DNA of 64,000 bases from an uncultured Saprospiraceae bacterium (GTDB lineage: Bacteria > Bacteroidota > Bacteroidia > Chitinophagales > Saprospiraceae). Location of the stretch: assembly GCA_937981555.1 (NCBI GenBank), contig CALJOK010000088.1:1-64000 (forward strand). Reading direction: 5' to 3'. Made by a program: the position numbers and the translations under genes. The notes below the pieces were generated by a model, which searched no databases, was not told where the DNA came from, and worked only from the letters and a program-made list of their open reading frames with translations. Position 1 is the first letter of the stretch, and every line of letters begins with the position of its first letter. This document shows positions 1 to 8,041 of this stretch, in pieces.

Positions 1-1
1 C

Positions 2-112
2 TTGATGCAAAACGAAAAATCGTGGAAGCGAAAGGCGTTTAAATGGAAAGCCATTCAAGAAAATTTAGGTCTTATGTTTGGTGACCGTTTTCTTAAATGG
101 CTTGATAAATAA
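2..112 (+). CDS. C-terminal end of an unidentified protein, possibly a transposase (partial)
   Basis: An open frame enters from the left edge and stops at 110-112. The 36 visible residues are basic and aromatic (ending GDRFLKWLDK), with repeated Lys-Trp motifs such as SWKRKAFKWK. This resembles the tail of DDE transposases, but I cannot name an IS family and no catalytic residue lies in the window. Context gives weak support: the next gene has its signal peptide but no start codon, as expected if a mobile element landed at its 5' end. The upstream part and the left inverted repeat would settle this. Confidence applies to a real coding tail; the transposase label is a guess. Confidence 0.4.
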   Translation: MMQNEKSWKRKAFKWKAIQENLGLMFGDRFLKWLDK

Positions 113-450
113 TTTTTGACACACTTTATGGGCTAGTCCCAAACCTTATCCAAATTTTCTCTTTACAGCATTTCATAAACCTCTCTTCTAAGAATAATCT
201 TCCTCTAAAGTATTGTATTATTTTTTGTCTTTTTATTCCCTATATATCCTCTGCTCAACTATCAAAACAATGGGAACTCTATACTGAAAGTGGATATGTT
301 AATCCACCATCCTACAATGTTAATGACAATACTCATCTCAAAACAATTTCACTAAATGATGGCTCATTTGTAACACTTGCTAGTCGGAAGAAAGAAAATG
401 TAGGCTATGGAAGTCAAATTTTATTATTCAAATTTAATATAGAAGGAGAA
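113..450 (+). other. In-frame 5' extension of the beta-propeller gene without a start codon
   Basis: The frame of the following gene stays open leftward to about 109. It encodes a convincing signal peptide around 190-258 (KYCIIFCLFIPYISSAQ) followed by mature-looking sequence. No ATG, GTG or TTG lies in frame between 109 and 450. The only near-start is ATA at 175-177, which would give a good signal peptide (ATA-Asn-Leu-Ser-Ser-Lys-Asn-Asn). Either ATA is used, or the true start was removed when DNA to the left was inserted. An imperfect palindrome GGGCTAGTCCC at 130-140 may mark an element end. Confidence 0.5.
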
Positions 451-1812
451 ATGGAATGGGAATATATTTATGAAGATTCATTGAATTATGGAGAATACCC
501 ATATGACATTAGTATTGATTTCGACGGAAATATTCTGGTAGCAGGAATAGCTACTACCTTTTTTCAAGAAGGTTATGGGTTTCCTATAGAGTTTTCAAAT
601 TATTTATTATTCAAGATAACTCCAGATGCTGAACTTGTTTGGACAAGGGAAATTGAAGGAGCAGATTATTTTCGTAATTTTTGTAAATCTATAGCTACAG
701 ATTCTTTGGGTAACATATATACTATAGGAAAAGTAGATCAAAATAATGAGGGTTGGACAGTTGTCAATAAGCTTGACATTCAGGGAAACGAAATATGGGA
801 AAAAAAGATTAATCAATATAGACCAATTGATTTAGAAATCATTGGTAACGAGATTTATGTGATAACTTATCCTTTTAAGCTGCAAAGATTAAATTTTGAA
901 GGTGAATTGATTGATTCGTTTTCTGTTGACATTAATCATCGTAAAAGATATAAAATTGATCAAGAAGGGAATATATATCGCATGCCTGGTCATGAATTCA
1001 CACTTGAAAAATATAGCCCTACCGGTAGTTTGCTTTGGGCCTATCATAAAGAAACTAATCTTCCATCAAATGTAACGGCAGATGAAACAACCGACTGTTT
1101 TATTGATGACTTAGGAAACGTTTATGTAACAGGTAGGTATTATGGTGCTCACTATGGTAACCCTTTGTTGTATTCTAATTGTGATATTCTAACAACTAAG
1201 TTAGATGCTCAAGGAAACGTAATTTGGGAAAACATATATAGATACGATGATAAGAACTCCTGTCAAGTAGGAAAACGAATACACTATGACGGTGTTGGCA
1301 ATACATATGTACTTGGGTATCAAACCGTTGAAATTAATGGAAATGTCTTCGCATCTGATGATATGGTTGCCTTAATATATAATAATGAAGGAATAATAAC
1401 CGACAGTATTTACCATAATGGGATTGCCAATAAAGAAGATTTTGGAATTGACTTTTTTTTAGAAGACAATGACCTTTATGTTATGGGATACTCTCAAAAT
1501 GATGAAGAGTTAATAGACTTTAATGTGGTCAAATTCTCAACCACAACTTCAACTACTTCTATTGGGAGAAACCTAGATAAAGTTGTAATTTATCCTAATC
1601 CAACAAAAGGTATATTAAATTTAAAACATGATTTGAATTTTTCTAATATTAGAATATTTGATACTTATGGTCAAGTCGTGTATGAAAATGATGGTATTAT
1701 AAATAACAATATTGAAATTGATTTATCTGGTAGAGGTTCAGGAGTTTATTATTTAACTTATGTATTAAATAATGAAATGCATAGTGAAAAGATAATTGTT
1801 ATTGATAATTGA
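451..1812 (+). CDS. Secreted SBBP-type beta-propeller protein with T9SS type A sorting domain
   Basis: This is probably an exported protein built of repeated blades and attached through the type IX system. Blade repeats of the SBBP kind recur (DSLGNIYTIGK, DDLGNVYVTGR, DGVGNTYVLGY), each with a D-x-x-GN-x-Y-x-x-G core. The last 75 or so residues form a T9SS type A domain starting VVIYPNPTKG and ending SEKIIVIDN. The first usable start codon is ATG 451, but coding clearly continues upstream through a signal peptide without a start, so this form lacks its export signal. It may be a 5'-damaged gene. Ligand and function are unknown. Confidence 0.75.
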   Translation: MEWEYIYEDSLNYGEYPYDISIDFDGNILVAGIATTFFQEGYGFPIEFSNYLLFKITPDAELVWTREIEGADYFRNFCKSIATDSLGNIYTIGKVDQNNEGWTVVNKLDIQGNEIWEKKINQYRPIDLEIIGNEIYVITYPFKLQRLNFEGELIDSFSVDINHRKRYKIDQEGNIYRMPGHEFTLEKYSPTGSLLWAYHKETNLPSNVTADETTDCFIDDLGNVYVTGRYYGAHYGNPLLYSNCDILTTKLDAQGNVIWENIYRYDDKNSCQVGKRIHYDGVGNTYVLGYQTVEINGNVFASDDMVALIYNNEGIITDSIYHNGIANKEDFGIDFFLEDNDLYVMGYSQNDEELIDFNVVKFSTTTSTTSIGRNLDKVVIYPNPTKGILNLKHDLNFSNIRIFDTYGQVVYENDGIINNNIEIDLSGRGSGVYYLTYVLNNEMHSEKIIVIDN

Positions 1813-1899
1813 TTTGCTAGGAGAAGGAATAGCTGAAGTTATTTTAAAAATTATATTTGTATAACAATGTATTTACAAAGAAAAATATGATAGTGTTTT

Positions 1900-1996
1900 T
1901 TCTAGACGTTGACTTATTTGATTTTTTACGTTTATCCAATTTTAATTGTAATGATTGTTTGGAGGCAAAAAAACATAAAAAGTCAACGTCTAAAAA
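1900..1996. repeat. Inverted repeat with 12-bp perfect arms (MITE-like)
   Basis: AGACGTTGACTT at 1904-1915 is matched by AAGTCAACGTCT at 1980-1991, with a 64-nt loop. The match continues imperfectly into the loop (A/T-rich blocks either side of the arms), so the whole could fold as one long hairpin. It lies between the ends of two convergent genes and contains no credible gene. It could be a small non-autonomous element or a bidirectional terminator. Confidence 0.5.
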
Positions 1997-2016
1997 CTCT
2001 TTCGTATGTTTAATTA

Positions 2017-3207
2017 TTAAGATGATGGAAATTTATTAACCGTAATTTCTCTTTCAATATTATCTTGAAGAATCAATAATTTTATAGAATTTTGTTTTTT
2101 TATTTCTTCCCATTCTGTTTTCCAAAAATCACATAATTTAGTTTTTCCCAAATTGGAAACATCATGCGTATCGATTTTTAAAACTTTTGTTCCCAAAGGA
2201 ACATCTAGATGATTTTTACTTCCTTTTATTCTTCGTTGAATTTTAATTATCGCTTCTTCGTAATTAGGGGAAGGCATTATTTCAAAAAAACTTAATTCAT
2301 CGTCAATCAATGTCTTGATAGGATCCAAAATTAAAACATCATTTTTCCAATCAATCGTAAGGGTAAAATTACTCCAAAATTTATTTCCTATCAAAGAGGA
2401 AGCACCACTCTCAAAACTCACTCGTTGGTTTAGAAGAGGCATATCTTCAAGTTGAAAATTTTCAATAAGAGCATAACTTTCTTCTCCAGTTGTAATTCCC
2501 AAAGCATCAGCTCCTAATACTCCTTCCACCGTTTGGTGTTTAAGTTCCGCTAATAGTTCCATTTTACTTACTTGGAATTTACCAGTAAATCCAGTATCAA
2601 ATGTGGACTTTATATTCTCTCCAGCAATTTTTATATCGAAGTAAATGTTGCCCGATTTTCCAGCATTCATTTTTAAGCGATGCGCATCCTTTGAAGTTTT
2701 TAATTTGGAAAAATCATCTGTTACTCTAATGACTTGATTTTGATAATCAATTTGCCAATTGGATTTTCTGATCAAATTGTTTCCTAATACGCCATGAATA
2801 GGAAAACAGCCAAGTGCATTAATAAGCCCTGAGAGATCAAGGAAGACAGCTGCCGTATTATTAAATTCAATTCCATCAAGAGAAATTTTAGGAATCGATC
2901 CAATTTGTTGACCACGCTTTGAACTAGTAGTTGAATTTACCTTTACTTTTTTAATCGATTTAAAATTGATTTGCGAAGCAAGGCTATGATCCAAAAAATG
3001 TACTTCTGCTCCAGTATCAAAAATTAGATTATAATTTTTGGAATCAATTTCAACGGTTACAATGATTAGATTACTAACAAGCTGGAATGGAATTTCTTTG
3101 AAGAAATTTTGACTTTCTACTGTTCCTTGCATCTTGTATTTTGATGTGCTGCAACTAAACAATAAGATTACGGTCAAGGCGAATAAAGAGGTTTTTAGCT
3201 TTTTCAT
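2017..3207 (-). CDS. Lipoprotein with two retropepsin-like aspartic protease domains and a C-terminal PDZ-like region
   Basis: The N-terminus is an SpII signal (lipobox LFSC, Cys19), so the protein sits in the periplasm or outer membrane. Two Asp-Thr-Gly motifs are visible: FDTGAEVHFLD at residues 63-73 and FDTGFTGKF at 203-211. Each is followed by a hydrophobic-hydrophobic-Gly segment (GVLGNNLI about 139, GVLGADAL about 229). That is the arrangement of retropepsin-like proteases fused in tandem, so one chain could form a pseudo-dimer active site. The last 60 residues (PLGTKVLKIDTHDVSNL) resemble a PDZ domain. Substrate is unknown. It is transcribed alone and convergent with the beta-propeller gene. 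Confidence 0.75.
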   Translation of the reverse strand: MKKLKTSLFALTVILLFSCSTSKYKMQGTVESQNFFKEIPFQLVSNLIIVTVEIDSKNYNLIFDTGAEVHFLDHSLASQINFKSIKKVKVNSTTSSKRGQQIGSIPKISLDGIEFNNTAAVFLDLSGLINALGCFPIHGVLGNNLIRKSNWQIDYQNQVIRVTDDFSKLKTSKDAHRLKMNAGKSGNIYFDIKIAGENIKSTFDTGFTGKFQVSKMELLAELKHQTVEGVLGADALGITTGEESYALIENFQLEDMPLLNQRVSFESGASSLIGNKFWSNFTLTIDWKNDVLILDPIKTLIDDELSFFEIMPSPNYEEAIIKIQRRIKGSKNHLDVPLGTKVLKIDTHDVSNLGKTKLCDFWKTEWEEIKKQNSIKLLILQDNIEREITVNKFPSS

Positions 3208-3539
3208 TATTTTAATTTTTTTGAGTAGTTAGGTTTCTATTTGATTCGTTAAACGAGATACTTTTTATATTTAGTTGGGCAAGGAGTGGCTGATTACTTT
3301 GGTTTAACAACAAACTAACTTTTCATTTAAAGTTGTGTTAAGAGAAAATATTTTTTGTCCTAGTTTTCTACTTTGGAACAAAAAATAAAATTTACTTATG
3401 CAACTACTAAAAATAGCTATAGTCATTAAAAAAAGACAGTAGCAAAAAACTACAAACAGTAAAATAAAAGATAAAAAGAATGGTAAGGCATAGTTCAATA
3501 ATAAATTTATTATGCCTAAGACGAAAATAGAACTAAGCG
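3208..3539. other. Divergent intergenic region
   Basis: This 332-base AT-rich gap separates two divergently transcribed genes and must hold both promoters, but I see no clear TAnnTTTG element. A 64-codon minus-strand frame inside it is low-complexity and looks like chance. No RNA gene was recognised. Confidence 0.4.
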
Positions 3540-4160
3540 ATGAAAAATATAAAAGATAAAATCTGGCTCCAAATATTTATTATTTATACTCGATATCTTA
3601 TAGGTGGAGCATTTGTTTTTGCAAGCATTGTCAAAATCCAAGGAAAGAGATTTACAGGTGATTCAGGTGCAGAGAACCCAATTGATTCTTCCTGGCATTT
3701 TTTTGAAACCATGTATCAGTCAGGATTATATTGGCAGTTTATTGGAGTCGGACAACTAGTCGCAGGTGCGCTATTGATGACTCAGAGATATAGCAAATTA
3801 GGAGCGATTATATTTTGTCCAATCATTCTAAATATCTTCGTAATAACGCTTTCTTATTATTTCGCCTTTACTCCAGTAATTACAGGAGGGATGTTGTTGG
3901 CTAACTTAATATTAATTTTTTGGGATTGGAATGAGCTTAAAATATTAGTCAATCAAACGCCTATAATTGATGATAGAAAAAGATTGGAAAAAGATATTAC
4001 ATGGGAAGTAGTCGGGGTGATTTTATTTGTGTTTACAATTATATGCAGAACGATATTAGCGAAGTATGGTATTTTTGTTTGGATACTTGGTTGTTTTTTA
4101 ATTGGGACAATTGGATTGGTTGTCGGTATTCGTAAACGAAAAATTTATAATGAAGTGTAA
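3540..4160 (+). CDS. DoxX-like integral membrane protein
   Basis: 206 residues with about five hydrophobic segments. The N-terminal half has DoxX-family features: a first helix YLIGGAFVFASIVKIQGKRF, a loop with a Trp-rich stretch (SSWHFFETMYQSGLYWQFIG), then GQLVAGALLMTQRYSKLGA. DoxX-like proteins are small inner-membrane proteins, some linked to thiol or redox stress, but no reaction can be assigned here. The C-terminal third adds a further helix pair and a basic tail (RKRKIYN). It stands alone; the next gene starts 150 bases downstream. Confidence 0.7.
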   Translation: MKNIKDKIWLQIFIIYTRYLIGGAFVFASIVKIQGKRFTGDSGAENPIDSSWHFFETMYQSGLYWQFIGVGQLVAGALLMTQRYSKLGAIIFCPIILNIFVITLSYYFAFTPVITGGMLLANLILIFWDWNELKILVNQTPIIDDRKRLEKDITWEVVGVILFVFTIICRTILAKYGIFVWILGCFLIGTIGLVVGIRKRKIYNEV

Positions 4161-4180
4161 AATGAATTGGTTTATACTTT

Positions 4181-4201
4181 GTTCTTTGTTCTTTGTTCTT
4201 T
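4181..4201. repeat. Three tandem copies of a 7-bp unit (GTTCTTT)
   Basis: GTTCTTT is repeated three times exactly just after the DoxX-like gene, with partial units on both sides. It is non-coding and too far from a start to suggest phase variation with any confidence. Confidence 0.6.
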
Positions 4202-4311
4202 GTTGTGGTGCATCTTTTTTTTTATTGAAAAAAAATGAACACTCGTTAGGGATTTAAAATTTCAAGAATGCTTATGTAAGAAAAATCATATCTTGGTTTT
4301 AAAAAATAAAG

Positions 4312-4917
4312 ATGCCTAATCAAGTTCTCGATGCTCCTTTTGAAAATGAACTTCCTCTGTTTTTGGAAAAAGGCGAAACTATTCTTTGGAAAGGGCAATC
4401 ACAAAAGTCATATTTACCTTCAAAAAAAGATACTCCGTCTTCTAAAAATATTTCGATTGATGGAATACCTTTAGTCATCTTTTCATTTTGCATCTTGCTA
4501 GCTATAATTTGCTTTGGGTATATTGGATTAACTAATTTTTCTATAGTGTTGTCTATCCTTCTTATATGGATGAATCTTCCTTTTGTAATATATTTTTTCA
4601 CAAAAAAAAGGAGTGGGCAAATCGCATATTTAATTACTCAAAAAAGACTAATTATTTATCTTTTAAAAAATAAGAAAATTCCTATTCATATCATCGACTT
4701 AAACAGCATCTCCAATATATCTATTTCGAAGTCCGAGGAACTCGGAACGATTACTTTTCAAGTTCAAAATCAACCAACGACCGATGTTGTTTTTCGAAAG
4801 TTTACAAATGGGAAAAGTGAAACCTTTGCTAGTCTTGAAAATATCGAACAATCTGATGAGGTATCAAAACTACTTACTCTCGCTGCTCGTACAAATCCCT
4901 CTGACTTGCGGGGCTAA
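4312..4917 (+). CDS. Membrane protein with a bacterial PH-like domain
   Basis: 201 residues. The N-terminus has the pattern of bacterial PH-domain membrane proteins (LEKGETILWKGQ), then two transmembrane helices at about 51-73 and 76-96, then a cytosolic beta-rich domain (YLITQKRLIIYLL, IHIIDLNSISNISI, LGTITFQV). The order charged-Trp strand, two helices, Y-x-ITxxR-hhh strand is typical of the YdbS/YdbT-like bPH group. No enzyme motif is seen and its role is unknown. It converges with the EAD protein gene, with only 19 bases between the stops. Confidence 0.55.
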   Translation: MPNQVLDAPFENELPLFLEKGETILWKGQSQKSYLPSKKDTPSSKNISIDGIPLVIFSFCILLAIICFGYIGLTNFSIVLSILLIWMNLPFVIYFFTKKRSGQIAYLITQKRLIIYLLKNKKIPIHIIDLNSISNISISKSEELGTITFQVQNQPTTDVVFRKFTNGKSETFASLENIEQSDEVSKLLTLAARTNPSDLRG

Positions 4918-4936
4918 TTTCATAAATATCGAATAA

Positions 4937-5788
4937 TCAATCTAATCTTTCCAATAAGGTAACATCATTCTCATCTTTAAATTCCTGTTTCTTTATCCAT
5001 TTTTTAGCCAATGGAATATTACCTTCCCGTAATACAGTTAAAGCACAGAGTTTTAGCGCAGCGTCTGTTATTTTTTTTGACATTTGACCTTTTTGGATAG
5101 ACGATACATTTTTCAAGGTAGCATACTCACCCAGTTTTGTTGAGTCGGGATAATTTGAAAAATAGTAATTTAGAATTAGTTCGAGAGAATCACCTTGCTC
5201 GTAAGTCCCCCAAACGATAAGATCAACTTGGCAGCTTGTGGCAATTTTTGGAATTTCATCAATGGTAAGGTTTTTAATAGATGATCCGACTTTAGCATTA
5301 ATAAAAAGTTGTTTTTTATTTGCCAAATTATTGATCTCATTGCAAAGAAGTAATTGGGGATTCTTTTCTATTCCACCGAGATTAGAAAAAGGAATGACCA
5401 ATATTTTATTATTGATTTCATTGGCAAATGTTGGACAGTCTAAAGAAGAACTTTTAAAATTCCACCAAATCAAAGCTGGCAAAACTAAAAGCATAAAATA
5501 AAATAGTGGCTTCCAGATTTGTCGAGTAGAATTTTTTGTAGGAGTTGGAGAAATACCATCTTTCGCAAAAGCTAAAAGTTTATCATTGATTTGATTTTTT
5601 TTAATTTGAATCTGATGATGATCCAATGTACCTTTCAGTTCTGCATTTCTTACTTCATTATATTCTGATTCTAAAATGGTAAGTGATTCAGCTTTAGGAA
5701 AATGCTCTTTAAGAAATATAAAAACATCAGATGTTTTATTCTTAACTATTAAGGATTGAACCTTTTGATAAATATTTTCTTGAGTCAT
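4937..5788 (-). CDS. Membrane-anchored protein with N-terminal Effector-associated domain (EAD11-like)
   Basis: Residues 1-78 match what I know of Effector-associated domain 11: a helical start (QSLIVKNKTSDVFIFLKEHF), then ILESEYNEVRNAELKGTLDH and a final helix KNQINDKLLAFA, with the diagnostic YNE...G(T/I)(L/I) and N-x-IN-x-xLL positions. A single transmembrane helix at 93-111 (LFYFMLLVLPALIWWNF) follows. The 170-residue outer part (NKILVIPFSNLGG, DLIVWGTYEQGDSLELILNY) recalls FlgO/TolB-N-like folds. EADs are adaptor domains in bacterial conflict and signalling systems, where the partner carries the same EAD. No matching effector is visible nearby. Confidence 0.65.
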   Translation of the reverse strand: MTQENIYQKVQSLIVKNKTSDVFIFLKEHFPKAESLTILESEYNEVRNAELKGTLDHHQIQIKKNQINDKLLAFAKDGISPTPTKNSTRQIWKPLFYFMLLVLPALIWWNFKSSSLDCPTFANEINNKILVIPFSNLGGIEKNPQLLLCNEINNLANKKQLFINAKVGSSIKNLTIDEIPKIATSCQVDLIVWGTYEQGDSLELILNYYFSNYPDSTKLGEYATLKNVSSIQKGQMSKKITDAALKLCALTVLREGNIPLAKKWIKKQEFKDENDVTLLERLD

Positions 5789-5842
5789 AATTTTTTCTAA
5801 TTAGCTAACTGAAGTTATACAGTATTCTTTCAATTTTCCTAT

Positions 5843-7618
5843 CTAACAATTCCCCTTCATCCAAGCCTTCTCCTTCTTATTCAAAAACGGACTCAACTTC
5901 CCAAGCACCTCCCGATGATAATCCTCCAACCACTTCACCTCCCGCTTTGTCAACATCGGATAATCAATCAGATTTTTATCAATCGGAAATAACGTCACCG
6001 ATTCAAATTTTAAGAATTGACCATAGGCAGTTTTTTCCGCTTCCACGGCTAAGATTAAATTCTCAATTCGAATACCATACTCACCAGTTTTATAAAACCC
6101 AGGTTCATTCGAAGTCAACATTCCAGCTTCGAGCACCGTCGCAGCTTTTGCTGTAATTCCAGAACCAATCGACTGTGGACCTTCATGCACATTTAGAAAA
6201 AAACCAACACCATGACCTGTTCCATGACCATAATTCAAACCATCTTGCCACAAGTGTTGTCGCGCTAAAATTTCAACTTGATTTCCTCGAGTACCTTTTG
6301 GAAATTTCAACTCTGCCAAACCAATATGTCCTTTTAAAACAGAAGTGAAATTCCGTTTTTGTTCCTTAGTCGGTTTTCCCAAAGCAACTGTTCGAGTGAT
6401 GTCAGTCGTTCCATCTTCATATTGTCCACCAGAATCTAGCAATAGAATTCCTTCCTTTTTGATTGTTGCGCAACTTCCTTCCTCAGGGCGATAATGAACA
6501 ATTGCACCATTACCTTTATAGCCAACAATTGCATCAAAACTTTCGCCATGATATTCTCCTTGCTCCGCTCGAAAGCCACTTAGTTTTTTAGCGACCTCTA
6601 CTTCGGTAACTGTTCCTTTTTCCAACGACTTTTCCAACCACATAAATAAGCGAGTCAATGCAACACCATCCTTAATCATCGCATTTTTGATATGCTTGAC
6701 TTCTGTTTTATTTTTGAGTGCTTTAAAATGTGTAGAAATCGTCTTGCCATGAATAACTTGCTTCTTTGGAATGGCGTTGTACAATTTCATATTTGTAGTC
6801 GAAGGATCAACTAGAATATTTTTAGACTTGTTCAGTTTTTTTAAAAAATCAAAAATTGCCTCATAAGATTTTAAAATAATTCCATCTCGCTGAAATTGTT
6901 TTCGCAAGCCCATTGGCACTTTCTTTTTATCAATAAAAAGATAAGCGTTCCTTGAACCGATAACTGCGTAAGCAATACTCACCGGATTACATTCTACATC
7001 TGACGAACGAATATTAAAAATCCAAGCAACATCATCCAAAGTCGAAACGAAATGATAATCGGCCTCTTGAGATTTCATCTCAGCTCGAATCGTTTCGATT
7101 TTTTTTGCTCTGCTTTTGCCAGCGTATTTTACTTTATGTTCAAATATTTCATTGGTCGGAAGTGGCGGGCGATTTTCCCAAGCTTCTACCAATAAATCTT
7201 TGGAGTAGTCGAGTTTGATATTTTTCTCTTTAAATAATTTTTCCAATTGTTGGATTTGACCTACGGAAAAGAGCATTCCGTCGCAACCTACTTTGCCACC
7301 ACTTTTGACATTTTCCAAAATCCAAGCAATGTATTCAGAAGTGTGAGCGACTTTGAGTTTATGCAATTTCATTTTCGTTCCCTTCAATTCTTTTGCCGCC
7401 TGAATAAAATATCTTGAGTCAGTCCACAATCCTGCATGGTCATTTGTCACGACCACATTTCCAGCCGAACCAGTAAATCCAGAAATCCATTTTCGAGCTT
7501 TCCAATGATCGGCAGCGTACTCACTTTGATGAGGATCACTTCCTGGAATAATGTAAGCATCGAATTTATTTTTAGCCATTTGTTGGCGAAGGGCAGATAT
7601 ATTATTGTTTACAGACAT
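5843..7618 (-). CDS. pepP: Xaa-Pro aminopeptidase (aminopeptidase P, M24B)
   Basis: It removes the N-terminal residue before proline using a dinuclear metal centre. 591 residues is the length of the long, three-domain cytosolic APP1 type rather than the 440-residue E. coli form. The expected five metal ligands are all present: Asp395 (LLLDSGGQY), Asp406 (GTTDITRT), His469 (GHGTGHGVG), Glu505 (SNEPGFY) and Glu519 (GIRIENL). The N-terminus carries the creatinase-like fold (YIIPGSDPHQSEY, WTDSRYFIQA). Start ATG gives MSVNNNISALRQQM. It has no signal peptide, so it is probably cytoplasmic. It is divergent from rpoN and likely monocistronic. Confidence 0.93.
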   Translation of the reverse strand: MSVNNNISALRQQMAKNKFDAYIIPGSDPHQSEYAADHWKARKWISGFTGSAGNVVVTNDHAGLWTDSRYFIQAAKELKGTKMKLHKLKVAHTSEYIAWILENVKSGGKVGCDGMLFSVGQIQQLEKLFKEKNIKLDYSKDLLVEAWENRPPLPTNEIFEHKVKYAGKSRAKKIETIRAEMKSQEADYHFVSTLDDVAWIFNIRSSDVECNPVSIAYAVIGSRNAYLFIDKKKVPMGLRKQFQRDGIILKSYEAIFDFLKKLNKSKNILVDPSTTNMKLYNAIPKKQVIHGKTISTHFKALKNKTEVKHIKNAMIKDGVALTRLFMWLEKSLEKGTVTEVEVAKKLSGFRAEQGEYHGESFDAIVGYKGNGAIVHYRPEEGSCATIKKEGILLLDSGGQYEDGTTDITRTVALGKPTKEQKRNFTSVLKGHIGLAELKFPKGTRGNQVEILARQHLWQDGLNYGHGTGHGVGFFLNVHEGPQSIGSGITAKAATVLEAGMLTSNEPGFYKTGEYGIRIENLILAVEAEKTAYGQFLKFESVTLFPIDKNLIDYPMLTKREVKWLEDYHREVLGKLSPFLNKKEKAWMKGNC

Positions 7619-7633
7619 TTTTATTTTTTATAA

Positions 7634-8041
7634 TTTGAAAAAGGAATATTGTCACAGAATTTTAATTTGGATCCGTAGTTGATGCAAATTTGGCAAAACT
7701 ATTTGAAAAAACGGCAAAGAGGAATAGTGAAATAAATATTAGAAAACGTTGATTCTACGCTAACAAATATTATTTTTTATAATAAATTAAAAAATAATAT
7801 CAAATATTGGCAAGATTTTTGGTAAAAGTCGTGCCAAAACCAAACATATTAAATAGATTTCCGTTATATTTAATTCAAGTTCAGGTAATTACAAAAAAAT
7901 ACAGTTTCTTTCTCTGTCACTTTTGTAAACCGAAATTGCCTCAGCAAGAGAGAAGAAACCCCGTAATTAATATTTCAACCATTTAAATAACATATTTATT
8001 GAACACTATATTTACTCATTAGAGAAAACATTGTAATCCCT
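7634..8041. other. Divergent pepP-rpoN intergenic region with an AT-only hairpin
   Basis: This 408-base non-coding region holds a perfect 13-bp inverted repeat of A and T only, 7767-7779 with 7788-7800 and an 8-nt loop. Apart from the pepP -7 candidate, I see no recognisable promoter, riboswitch or RNA gene. Confidence 0.45.
7694..7701 (-). promoter_or_regulatory. Candidate -7 element for pepP
   Basis: On the minus strand this reads TAGTTTTG, fitting the Bacteroidota TAnnTTTG element, about 75 bases before the pepP start. No TTTG lies at the expected -33 distance, so support is partial. Confidence 0.35.

Noticed and set aside
1857-2039. Plus-strand 60-codon frame
   Set aside because: It covers the inverted repeat at 1900-1996, is very AT-rich, and overlaps the end of the opposite protease gene. 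Its protein has no family features.
3304-3498. Minus-strand 64-codon frame with hydrophobic sequence
   Set aside because: Low-complexity Phe/Leu run in a divergent promoter gap; no family features or start context.
4181-4201. GTTCTTT x3 as a phase-variation tract
   Set aside because: It lies after a stop and 110 bases before the next ATG, outside any promoter spacing I can see.
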